A DNA stretch of 64,000 nucleotides, from contig NZ_CP088024.1 of assembly GCF_013373795.3 (NCBI RefSeq), positions 1-64,000 on the forward strand, written 5' to 3'. The number at the start of each line of letters is the position of its first letter. Position 1 is the first letter of the stretch. Below the pieces are notes generated by a model that was not told where the DNA came from, searched no databases, and worked only from the letters and a program-made list of their open reading frames with translations. The translations under genes and the position numbers were made by a program. Below, piece after piece: positions 43,582 through 51,735 of the stretch. Source of the DNA: Bradyrhizobium quebecense (GTDB taxonomy: Bacteria > Pseudomonadota > Alphaproteobacteria > Rhizobiales > Xanthobacteraceae).

Positions 43582-43674
43582 TTAGGCTGCCGTACGGAGC
43601 GGCAGCGAGGTGAAGTAGGCTTGATCCGGTGTGCTGCCGTCAAGGCTCGAATGTGGACGGCGGCAATTGTACAA
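43582..43674 (-). pseudogene. IS3 orfB, C-terminal piece
   Basis: Encodes LYNCRRPHSSLDGSTPDQAY to LPLRTAA and a stop, the end of an IS3 integrase-type transposase. It continues the frame broken at about 46350 (YLDFYNR). The two parts are separated by the serine-recombinase element. Confidence 0.8.
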
Positions 43675-43699
43675 CGACGTTTGAGAACGCCCACAGGAC

Positions 43700-44261
43700 C
43701 GTTCTTCGCGAGGTTCTTTATCGGCATCATCCCTGGTTTGGTCGCCGAGTTTGCGTTCATGGGGCGGTCGACAAGGCTGACGATGTCGTTTTTCGCTGCA
43801 CCCTGGACGGATCGCAAGCAGACCGTTGGCTGGAAGTTCCAGCATGGATGTTCGACCGGACGGCCTGCCCTGACGCCGAGCTTCTGACAGTTCGGCCGTT
43901 TGTTAGCATCGATGCACTTGCGGCGCTCGCTGCGCTTCTCGATCTGGCGTTGAAGGATCGAACGCCATCAGCTGCCCCGCTTTCTGGCGCATCCAGAGGC
44001 TCTCACGACCAGAATCGGGGAGCGACTCATGTCACGCGAGACGGCAATGCCAGGGAGCGGATACCGACACAATCGACAACCGCGGTTGCAGCAGCAGATG
44101 GATCTGTTCGGGAGCGGCCTGTCGAACGGCGCCCTCGGCGCGCCGGCATGGTCGGAGCTGCCGGCGGAAGCGCGGGCGGCCCTCACAAGCCTGATGACGC
44201 AGTTGATCCTCGACCATGCTGCGATGACAGCGACGCCGCCCGCGAAGGGGGTCGATCATGA
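43700..44261 (+). CDS. Recombinase-element ORF1 (DUF5372-like)
   Basis: The frame from about 43700 encodes [20 protein letters not shown], a short beta-rich region, then [18 protein letters not shown] and [19 protein letters not shown]. This pattern, a HPW-GR start and a P-A-W-M-F/T segment, resembles small DUF5372-type proteins found before serine recombinases. No start codon is obvious inside the element; the frame is open from 43629. The real protein probably ends well before 44261, because the last 230 bp overlap ORF2 in another frame. Confidence 0.5.
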
Positions 44262-44268
44262 TCTCTGA
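44029..44268 (+). CDS. Recombinase-element ORF2, small helical protein
   Basis: The product is 79 aa with a basic, Gln-rich N-terminus ([16 protein letters not shown]) and a helical C-terminus ([20 protein letters not shown]). Its stop lies within the first codons of the recombinase gene (11 bp overlap), indicating coupled translation. A homologue sits in the degraded element at 41.1-41.3 kb. Function unknown; such proteins recur immediately before recombinases of this group. Confidence 0.65.
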   Translation: MSRETAMPGSGYRHNRQPRLQQQMDLFGSGLSNGALGAPAWSELPAEARAALTSLMTQLILDHAAMTATPPAKGVDHDL

Positions 44269-46327
44269 CAAGGTCAGGCCTCATCATCTGGAGCGTAAGG
44301 CGATTCTTTACGTGCGCCAATCCTCAGCACATCAGGTGTTGCACAATCGCGAGAGCAGCGCATTGCAATACGCCATGCGGGACCGGCTGACGGCACTCGG
44401 GTGGTCAGAGATCGAAGTGATCGATGATGATCTCGGTCGTTCAGCCGCCGGCGGCGTGCAACGCGCCGGTTTCGAGCGAATGGTAGCGGAGGTTTGCCTC
44501 GGTAAGGTTGGTGCGGTTTGCGCCCGCGAGGTCTCGCGCTTCGCCCGCAACAGCCGGGATTGGCAGCAACTCATCGAGATGTGCCGCGTGGTCGATACCG
44601 TTCTGGTCGATCAGGAGACTATCTATGCGCCAAGGCACGGCAACGACCGCCTGCTGCTCGGGCTCAAGGGCAGCCTCAACGAGTACGAACTGGATTTGTT
44701 GCGCCAACGCTCGCTCTCGGCCCGCTACGAGAAGGCGCGCCGGGGCGAGTTGGTTGTGGCGGCGCCCGTCGGCTTCGTGAAGGCCGGCGACCATTATGAG
44801 AAAGATCCGGATCGGCGTGTCCAGGAAGCGATCAAGCTGGTGTTCGACAAGGTCGAGGAACTGGGCAGCGCGCGACAGGCGCTCTGCTGGCTCCACGAGT
44901 ACAATCTCGATCTACCAGTGAAGCAGTCCAACGGCGACACAGCCTGGCGGCGACCGAGTTACTCCGCCATCCACCGGATCATTGAGAACCCGGTCTACGG
45001 CGGCGCCTATGCCTATGGTAAGACGGCTGTGGCGGCGGGATACAGCGCCGGGGGCGTGAGCTTGAAGATCCGCCGCAAGACACGGAACGAATGGCTGGCG
45101 CTGAAGCCCAACACCCACGACGGGTATGTGAGCTGGGAGAGGTTCGAGGCGATCCGCACCATGGTCAGCAGCAACGTTCCCACCGGTCGGCATCACGGCG
45201 CACCCAAGCATGGTGACGCGCTGCTGGCCGGTCTGATCCGGTGCAAGCGCTGCGGCCGCAAGCTCACACTCCGGTACTCCGGCATGAAGCACCATATCCC
45301 ACGCTACAGCTGCAGCCGCGCCTGGATGGACAATGGCGGTCCTCACTGCATCGCCTTCGGCGGATTGCGTGTCGATGATGCAATCGAGGAAGCACTGCTT
45401 GGCGTCGTCGGTCCGGGCGCTATCGCCGCTGCAACCGCTGCCGCCGAAGGAGCCAGGGAACGGCGGGATCAGGTGCGCGATGCGCTCAGTCGCGATCTGG
45501 AAGCGGCGCGCTATGCCGCCGACCGGGCTTTCCGGCAATACGATGCCGCTGACCCCGCGAACCGGTTGGTGGCGAGTGAGCTGGAAGCGCGCTGGAACAG
45601 GGCACTCGCTCACGCGGCGGAGGTCGAGGGCAAGATCGCCATGCATGATGCGGCCACGCCCGCACCCATTGCTGATCCAGCTTCGCTCGGCGTACTGGCC
45701 TCGAACCTCAAAACGGTCTGGGATGCGCCGACGACGGATGCTCGTCTCAAGAAGCGCATTGTACGCACCCTCGTCCATGAGGTCGTGGCCGATATAGACG
45801 ACGCGGCGTCCGAGATCGTTCTCATCGTCCACTGGGTGGGTGGCGCTCACAGCGAGTTGCGCTTGCCCAAGCGCCGGCGCGGACAGCGCAACAGCACTTC
45901 CGCCGATATTATCCAAGCCGTGCGTCAACTGGTGCTGATCGCCAGCGACGATCTGATTGCCGGCCTCCTCAACCGAAACGGCCTCAAGACGGGCAACGGC
46001 AATCGCTGGACCCGCGAGCGCGTCACATCAATGCGCTCGAGCTACCACCTCCCGGTGTTCAAGCCCGCCGATGACGGGATCGAACCCTGGCTCAACCTTA
46101 GCAACGCCGCAAAGCTCCTGAAGGTCGCGCCCAAGACGCTCCGGCTCGCCGCTGAAGCCGGCGAGATCGCAGCCATCCATCCGCTATCGGACGGCCCGTG
46201 GATCTTTGCTCGCGCCTCGCTGATAACAGCTGCCGCTCAATCTATCGCCGAAGGAGCGCGACAGAACCCAAGATACCCCACAGGATCGCATCCCGATCAG
46301 CAAACTCTCTTCTCTTCAACAACATAG
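44258..46327 (+). CDS. Large serine recombinase
   Basis: The product is 689 aa. The resolvase/invertase catalytic domain (1-160) has the nucleophile Ser in [11 protein letters not shown] and the helix [15 protein letters not shown]; the recombinase domain follows ([46 protein letters not shown]), then a zinc ribbon ([10 protein letters not shown] and YSCSRAW-C). A coiled coil (about 390-480) and an unusual C-terminal helix-turn-helix ([20 protein letters not shown]) complete it. Intact. It should mediate movement of its own element. Confidence 0.92.
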   Translation: MISDKVRPHHLERKAILYVRQSSAHQVLHNRESSALQYAMRDRLTALGWSEIEVIDDDLGRSAAGGVQRAGFERMVAEVCLGKVGAVCAREVSRFARNSRDWQQLIEMCRVVDTVLVDQETIYAPRHGNDRLLLGLKGSLNEYELDLLRQRSLSARYEKARRGELVVAAPVGFVKAGDHYEKDPDRRVQEAIKLVFDKVEELGSARQALCWLHEYNLDLPVKQSNGDTAWRRPSYSAIHRIIENPVYGGAYAYGKTAVAAGYSAGGVSLKIRRKTRNEWLALKPNTHDGYVSWERFEAIRTMVSSNVPTGRHHGAPKHGDALLAGLIRCKRCGRKLTLRYSGMKHHIPRYSCSRAWMDNGGPHCIAFGGLRVDDAIEEALLGVVGPGAIAAATAAAEGARERRDQVRDALSRDLEAARYAADRAFRQYDAADPANRLVASELEARWNRALAHAAEVEGKIAMHDAATPAPIADPASLGVLASNLKTVWDAPTTDARLKKRIVRTLVHEVVADIDDAASEIVLIVHWVGGAHSELRLPKRRRGQRNSTSADIIQAVRQLVLIASDDLIAGLLNRNGLKTGNGNRWTRERVTSMRSSYHLPVFKPADDGIEPWLNLSNAAKLLKVAPKTLRLAAEAGEIAAIHPLSDGPWIFARASLITAAAQSIAEGARQNPRYPTGSHPDQQTLFSSTT

Positions 46328-46349
46328 ACAGATGGGTGTTCTGATGCGC

Positions 46350-47110
46350 GGTTGTAGAAGTCGAGGTATCGGCCGATCGAGGCACGAGCTTCGCTGACGT
46401 TCTCGTAGGCCCGCAGATAAACCTCCTCGTACTTGACGCTGCGCCACAGCCGCTCGACGAACACGTTGTCCCGCCAGGCACCCCGGCCGTCCATACTGAT
46501 GGCGATGCCGTTGTCGGTGAGCACGCCGGTGAACTGCGAGCCTTGGTCGGTGTTGAAGATCTCCGGCTTGCCGTGACGGGCCAGGGCATCTTCCAGTGTC
46601 ACGACGCAGAATGCAGCCTCCATGGTGATCGACAGCCGCCACGACAGAACCCGGCGGGTCGCCCAGTCCAGCACCACGGCCAGATAGACGAAGCCTCGCG
46701 CCATCGGGATGTAGGTGATGTCCATCGCCCAGACCTGGTTCGGACGCGTGATCTCCATACCGCGCAGCAGATACGGATAGATCTTGTGGCCGGGCTCGGG
46801 TTGGGTGGTGCGCGGACGGCGGTAGAGCGCCTCTATCCCCATCCGCCGCATTAGCGTTTTGACATGCCGGCGGCCGATCTTGCACCCCTCGGCAGCCAGC
46901 AGGCCTCGCAGCATTCGCGAACCGGCGAAGGGAAACTCCAGATGCAGCCGGTCGAGCCGCTGCATCAGCGCGAGGTCTTTGGGCGGCACTGGACGCGGCA
47001 GATAGTAGACGCTGCCGCGGCTGATGTTCAAAGCTTCCGCCTGCTTGCTGATCGGCAGATCGTGTTTACGGTCGATCATCGCTTTGCGCTCAGCAATCCC
47101 GCCTTGGTGA
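46350..47110 (-). pseudogene. IS3 orfB transposase, main part
   Basis: From MIDRKHDLPISKQAEALNIS through LEFPFAGSRMLRGLLAAEGC (HTH_21), VWAMDITYIPMARGFVYLAV (first Asp) and PEIFNTDQGSQFTGVL (second Asp) to RLWRSVKYEEVYLRAY (Glu) and YLDFYNR, where the recombinase element interrupts it. Upstream it is cut from orfA by IS110. Compared with the usual SQFT-s-dFTGVL, a few residues are missing at QFTGVL. Confidence 0.85.
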
Positions 47111-47124
47111 GCGCTCCTTCTAAA

Positions 47125-47353
47125 AAACTGAGCGGGCGCTGCGCGCCCCCTGTGGGATATAAACGGGTAATCGCTAGACTGCGGCCGGAAGGGAGCGGCC
47201 GATACGATTTTGGTGGCACGTGACCCCGTCAAAAAACATGGTCCATGGGCTGTTGCGCACTTGAGAGTGGTGACGCCATCTCGGCGATCCCGTTTAGGAA
47301 TTTGAATAAATTGCGCAGCCCAGCCCTTCCGCCGGAGCCAGGAGGAGCTACAG
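47125..47353 (+). ncRNA. Candidate bridge-RNA region of IS110
   Basis: In IS110-group elements the non-coding left end encodes a bridge RNA that pairs donor and target DNA for the recombinase. This 229 bp left end has the right size and place and begins with a strong hairpin (GGGCGC/GCGCCC, 47134-47148). Existence of the RNA is inferred from family knowledge, not demonstrated by sequence alone. Confidence 0.4.
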
Positions 47354-48736
47354 ATGAACCCCAAAAGATCGAAGTCGAAGGACGGCGGTAACATGCCGAT
47401 GGTGCACCCGAACGCGGCTGCCATCGACGTTGGCGCCACCATGCATATGGCGGCCGTTAGGGCAGATCGCGCACCGGAGCCAGTCCACAGTTTCGGTACC
47501 TTCACGGCCGATCTGCATCGGCTGGTTGACTGGTTTACGGAATGCGGCGTCGAGACCGTCGCCATGGAATCGACCAGCGTCTACTGGATTCCGATTTTCG
47601 AGCTTCTCGATGCCCGGGGATTTACCGTGTTCCTTGTCAACGCGCGCGATGCCAAGCACGTGCCGGGGCGTAAGACCGATGTCAGCGATGCGCAATGGTT
47701 GCAGCGACTCCATTCATTCGGGTTGCTGCGGGCCAGCTTTCAGCCCAAAGGGCAGATTGCCGAACTGCGAGCCTACGTGCGTCAGCGCGAGCGTCTGCTG
47801 GAGTACGCGGCCGCACACATCCAGCATATGCAGAAGGCCTTGACGGAGATGAATCTTCAGCTCCACCACGTCGTCGCCGACATCACCGGCGCGACCGGCT
47901 TGCGTATCATACGCGCGATCCTTGCCGGCGAGCGCGATCCCGAGGCGCTGGCGTGCTTGCGCCACTACAGTTGCCACTCCAGTGCCGAGACGATTGCGAA
48001 GGCGCTCACCGGGAGCTACCGCGCCGAGCATCTGTTTGCGCTCGAGCAGGCACTTGCCCTTTACGACACCTGCCACGAGAAGGCATCTGCCTGCGACGCC
48101 CGGATCGAAGCCGTGTTGAAGGAACTGAGCAACCATCGCGGTCGTGGCCATGGACCAGCACCGCGGGCCTCGCTGCGTCGGAATCGGACCGATCAGGCGA
48201 ACGCTCTAGCTTTCGACGTCCGCGAGGCGCTGTTCGCGTTGCTGGGAAAAGACATCACCACGATCGACGGCCTCGGTCCTTACCTCTCGCTGAAGCTGAT
48301 CGCTGAATGCGGGGACGACCTCTCCTCGTGGCCAAGTGCAAAGCATTTTACCTCCTGGCTAGGACTGGCGCCGAGCAACAAGGTCTCCGGCGGCAAAAGG
48401 CTCTCGTCCCGAACGCGCCGATCCGGCGGCCGGGCGGCGGCGCTTCTGCGCCTTGCTGCCGTCACCGTCGGACGCACCGATACTGCGCTCGGCGCCTTTT
48501 ACAGGCGACTTTCATCGCGCATCGGTAAGGCCAAGGCAGTGACCGCCACGGCCCGCAAGATCGCAGTTCTGTTCTACAATGCTGTGCGATACGGAATGGA
48601 CTATGTCGATCCCGGGGCCTCTTCCTACGAGACGCGCTACCGGACGCGAGTGGTCAACAATTTGCATCGGCGTGCCAAGGCATTCGGCTTCGTTCTCCAG
48701 CCCTTGGAGCCGACCGTCGGCGATGCCGTTTCTTAG
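47354..48736 (+). CDS. IS110-family DEDD transposase
   Basis: The product is 460 aa with a strong AGGAGG upstream. The N-terminal RuvC-like domain has NAAAIDVGATMHMAAV (Asp), VAMESTSVYWIPI (Glu) and GRKTDVSDAQWLQ (Asp pair). The C-terminal transposase domain has TIDGLGPYLSLKLIAECG and LGLAPSNKVSGGKRLSSRTR, with the Ser used for cleavage. Full length and intact. Confidence 0.93.
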   Translation: MNPKRSKSKDGGNMPMVHPNAAAIDVGATMHMAAVRADRAPEPVHSFGTFTADLHRLVDWFTECGVETVAMESTSVYWIPIFELLDARGFTVFLVNARDAKHVPGRKTDVSDAQWLQRLHSFGLLRASFQPKGQIAELRAYVRQRERLLEYAAAHIQHMQKALTEMNLQLHHVVADITGATGLRIIRAILAGERDPEALACLRHYSCHSSAETIAKALTGSYRAEHLFALEQALALYDTCHEKASACDARIEAVLKELSNHRGRGHGPAPRASLRRNRTDQANALAFDVREALFALLGKDITTIDGLGPYLSLKLIAECGDDLSSWPSAKHFTSWLGLAPSNKVSGGKRLSSRTRRSGGRAAALLRLAAVTVGRTDTALGAFYRRLSSRIGKAKAVTATARKIAVLFYNAVRYGMDYVDPGASSYETRYRTRVVNNLHRRAKAFGFVLQPLEPTVGDAVS

Positions 48737-48999
48737 GAATCGTTCTCCAGCGTCAACTCGCCGATCTTGGCGTGCAGCGACTTCACGTCGACGGTGGGTT
48801 CAGCGATCCGACGCCCGCCGCCCGGACCGAAAACATCGGCAGCGCTGCCTTCGAGCTGGGCCTTCCACGATGTGATCTGATTGGGGTGAACGTCGAACTG
48901 CTCCGCTAGTTGCGCCAGCGTGCGGTCACCCTTGACGGCGGCAAGCGCCACCTTCGCCTTGAAAGCCGGAGTGTGGTTCCGCCGTGCTCGTCTGCTCAT
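48736..48999 (-). pseudogene. IS3 orfA, 3' end cut by IS110
   Basis: Starts MSRRARRNHTPAFKAKVALA at 48999, with the helix-turn-helix LAQLAEQFDVHPNQITSWKAQ and the leucine-zipper start KSLHAKIGELTLEND. IS110 interrupts it there, before the frameshift region that would join orfB. Confidence 0.85.
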
Positions 49000-49086
49000 C
49001 GTCTCTCCTGATTCGCGGGTCAATCTTGCCCGCCGTCAGGCAGAAACTCCACTTATCGCACTGTTCAGATTTGCGGGACCAGCTCA

Positions 49087-49574
49087 CTCTTCGATCTGTC
49101 TGTACTTTGCTTCAAAGTATCGCTCGGACGGGTACGTGATAATAGGTCGAATGATAATTGTTGCCTTGTTGTCATCGAACCAAATGACCATCTTTGATGG
49201 GCAGCGGGTTCGGGACCGGCTGATCTGGCCTGAGCGATTGGTAAATGCCGGGATCGGCCTCACACTGGACCGCGACGGATCCTGGATGAATCTCTCTTAA
49301 ACTCAGCTTCACGACGTACCCCAATTATCCGCCTCACCGGCCGGATAGCCCCGATCGCATAGGTTTCAGCCCGCCCGTCGAGCGATGGCAAGAATAGCCC
49401 GAATCAGTGCGACTGCTGCCAAGATTGCACAACGAGGCTATGGTGATTGACGAATTGAGACCCACGGTCGACATCCTGCTTATCATGGCGGTCGGATAGC
49501 GCACGACGAAAGAGGACAAGGTTCCGCTTTCAACGCGGGTCTGCTCGTATCAGATGGGAATGCGAACCCCGCTC
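49087..49574 (+). other. 5' part of an ORF interrupted by IS256, plus unassigned sequence
   Basis: The last 120 bp or so form an open frame ending FNAGLLVSDGNANPA, which continues after the IS256 element and one 9 bp duplication as HARGTTSTFAIIGPQ. Upstream of about 49450 the frame meets a stop and no start codon is clear. The rest (49087-49450) has only an unrecognised short frame with DRLIWPERLVNAGIGLTL. Confidence 0.45.
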
Positions 49575-50990
49575 GAGCTATCGCCAAATTTTGGTGACGG
49601 CGCGGCCGGTCAGGCGGCGGCGGTTATGGGCTGACGGTCAGTCGGTTTGGCGATGACCTCGATCCCGTCGTTGAATGTCACACCGAGAACGAGTTTTGGC
49701 AACTGGTTGTGGCCATCGAGACGACGCCAGCTTTTCTGCGCGGCCTCAAGCAGTTTGAAGACCATCGCGAGCGCCGTTCTGTTGGACAGGCAGCCCTTCG
49801 ATCGGATCGTGCGGTGGCGCACGGTAGCGAAGGTGCTTTCAATGGGATTGGTGGTCCGCAGGTGTTTCCAGTGTTCGGCCGGGAAGTCGTAGAACGCCAG
49901 TAGCGTGTCCCGATCCTTGCTCTGGCAGTCGGCCGCCTTCTCGTATTTGGGCGTGTAGCTCTCGATGAAGGCGTCGAACGCCAGCTCGGCGGCGGCCTTG
50001 GTTTCGGCCATCCAGATCTCCTGCAACGCGCGTTTGGCTTTAGGCTGCTGGCTCTTCGGCAACTTGGCGATCACGTTGGCGGTCTTGTGTACCCAGCAGC
50101 GCTGCTCGCGCGTTTTCGGCCAGACCTCGCCGGCGGCCTTCCAGAACCCGAGCACGCCGTCGGCGATGGTGAGCCGCGGCGGCACGCCGAGCCCGCGCCG
50201 CTTCAGGTCGAGCAGCAGATCGCGCCAGTCCTGCGCGCTCTCGCGGGCGCCATCGGTGAAGCCGACCAGTTCCTTGCGGCCTTCCGGCGTCGCGCCGATC
50301 AGCACCAGGATGCACTGCTTTTCGTCTTCGAGGCGTGCTTGGAGATGGATGCCATCGGCCCAGATGTAGACGTAGCGCTTCGCCGACAGATCGCGCCTCT
50401 GCCACGCGGTGTGTTCGTCAAGCCAACCGTCCTTCAGACGGCCGATGGCGGATGCCGACAACCCGGCAGCATCCTTGCCGAGCAGCGCCGCCAGAGCCTC
50501 GGAGAAGTCGCCGGTGGAGATACCCTTCAGGTAAGGGATCGGCAGCAGCGTCTCGATCGATTTCGAGCGGCGCATGTAGGGCGGCAGGATCGACGGAGAG
50601 AACCGGATGCGGTCGGGATCGGTAGCCTCCGCCTCGCGATCGCGTACACGCGGCTGGCGGACGCCGACCGGACCGATACCGGTCATCACCTCGCGTTCCG
50701 GCAGGTGACCGTGGCGCACGAGCGCTGGTGGCCGTCCGCAGTCCTCAAATCGGCATGCTTGCCGAGAAAGTCCGCGACCTCGGCCTCGACCGCCTGGGCC
50801 AACAGAGCACGCGCCCCATTGCGCAAGATTTCGGTGAGTTGATCGTCGACGTTTCCTGGCTGAATCAACTTGATGATGTTATCTTTGGACACGGCATATC
50901 GCTCCTTCGGTGGAGAAGTGGAGGCGTCAAGCACCCCCACGATATGCCGCCTTCCCGATTCCCGCCGTCACCAACTTTCAGCGATAGCTC
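49575..50990 (-). mobile_element. IS256-family element, copy 2 (1416 bp)
   Basis: Terminal inverted repeats GAGCTATCGC at both ends. A perfect 9 bp target duplication ACCCCGCTC lies at 49566-49574 and 50991-50999. Nearly identical to copy 1 but without its 7 bp deletion. It interrupts an unknown ORF. Confidence 0.96.
49610..50940 (-). pseudogene. IS256 transposase with one frameshift
   Basis: N-terminus 50940-50686 (MGVLDASTSPPKERYAVS, ILRNGARALLAQAVEAEVAD) and main part 50719-49610 (RHGHLPEREVMTGIGPV to the C-terminus) are in different frames. A single missing base after TADGHQR accounts for it; the same lesion is in copy 1. The DDE region (YIWADGIHLQ, DGVLGFWKA, the Glu region) is intact. 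Either the protein is made by frameshifting or these copies move with a transposase supplied in trans. Confidence 0.85.
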
Positions 50991-50999
50991 ACCCCGCTC

Positions 51000-51331
51000 A
51001 TGCGCGCGGCACTACTAGCACTTTCGCTATAATAGGGCCGCAGCTTGCGGCCAGCGATGACCCGCTGGTCAACGAGGCATTCTCGCTACACAAAAAATCA
51101 GATGAAATCAACCTCGGAGTGTACTTTGTCTTATCCGCAACTCCAGATCTCGCAACCAATGAACAATCGAGAAGCTTCTTCGAGGTGAAAATAGGACTGG
51201 TAATTGGCAGCAATGCCAGTGCCGTCGGTGCAGCGTCGGACGAGGAGGACACGACCTCGCGGCTCCGGCCGGACAGGACGACCAGCTGGGAGAATATTTT
51301 CGCGGATCGGACCTTCGAACACGATTATTGA
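51000..51331 (+). pseudogene. 3' part of unknown ORF interrupted by IS256
   Basis: Encodes about 110 aa: STFAIIGPQLAASDDPLVNE, SLHKKSDEINLGVYFVLSAT, FFEVKIGLVIGSNASAVGAA, ending FADRTFEHDY. No family recognised and no membrane segment. When IS256 and one copy of ACCCCGCTC are removed, the frame joins the sequence before 49575, so this was one gene. Confidence 0.5.
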
Positions 51332-51406
51332 CGACCGTTGTGCACGAACAACTGCCATCTTCCCATTCTGCTGACGTCCTTGACCCGGACATGACCGTAT
51401 GGCTCG

Positions 51407-51655
51407 ATGGCCACGACCTACGGAGCGGCCGTGCAAGTTCAACCAGCGCCATCAGATGACACCGAACGAAATGAGCCTCCGCTGGGACGGCAACCGCGCC
51501 GCGAGAGCTGTCGCCCTTGGACCGCGGTTGAGAAACACAAGCTCAAGGGGCTGATCGAGCAAGGACTGCCGGCAAGCAAGATCGCGCGAGCGCTCAGACG
51601 GCCACTGAGCTCGATCACGGTGATGGCAATTGGGCTCGGCTTGCCGCTCAAATAG
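51407..51655 (+). CDS. Small protein with a helix-turn-helix-like C-terminus
   Basis: The product is 82 aa: a polar, Pro/Arg-rich N-terminus and a C-terminal segment WTAVEKHKLKGLIEQGLPAS then KIARALRRPLSSITVMA, resembling a SANT/Myb or resolvase-type helix-turn-helix. It is convergent with sbcC (80 bp between the stops). Function unknown. Confidence 0.5.
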   Translation: MATTYGAAVQVQPAPSDDTERNEPPLGRQPRRESCRPWTAVEKHKLKGLIEQGLPASKIARALRRPLSSITVMAIGLGLPLK

Positions 51656-51735
51656 CGAGTACTGCGAATCCGCGGCAGGGGCCTTGGCTGTGATCAGTGC
51701 TTCCGCGATGCCGCCACTCGTGACCGCGCCGCCGT

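Larger units (their letters stand above)
43675..46350 (+). mobile_element. Serine-recombinase transposon of about 2.7 kb
   Basis: Three genes in one direction inserted in IS3 orfB. Just inside the edges are imperfect inverted repeats: AGAACGCCCA at 43684-43693 and the complement of AGAACACCCA at 46333-46342. The recombinase gene ends about 15 bp before the right repeat, as in a compact element. A degraded relative lies at 41.1-41.5 kb in the opposite orientation. Confidence 0.65.
47125..48740 (+). mobile_element. IS110-family element
   Basis: Inserted in the IS3 at the codons for ELTLEND / EGALTKAG. The edges are inferred from where IS3 sequence stops on each side; IS110 elements have no long terminal repeats. 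About 229 bp of non-coding left end precede the recombinase and only a few bases follow it. Confidence 0.75.
43520..49086 (-). mobile_element. IS3-family element interrupted by a serine-recombinase element and an IS110
   Basis: Terminal inverted repeats: TGAGCCGGTCCCG at 43520 and the complement of TGAGCTGGTCCCG ending at 49086, continuing with TCTGAACAG and ATAAGTGGAG at both ends. Reading leftward: orfA (48999-48736), IS110 (about 48740-47125), most of orfB (47110-46350), the serine-recombinase element (about 46350-43675), then the last 30 codons of orfB (43674-43582). Removing both inserts leaves an ordinary 1.3 kb IS3. Confidence 0.85.

Noticed and set aside
46297..47565. 422-aa fusion ORF reading from IS110 into IS3 orfB
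   Set aside because: The first 160 residues are antisense to the IS110 left end and gene; the true orfB begins near 47080.
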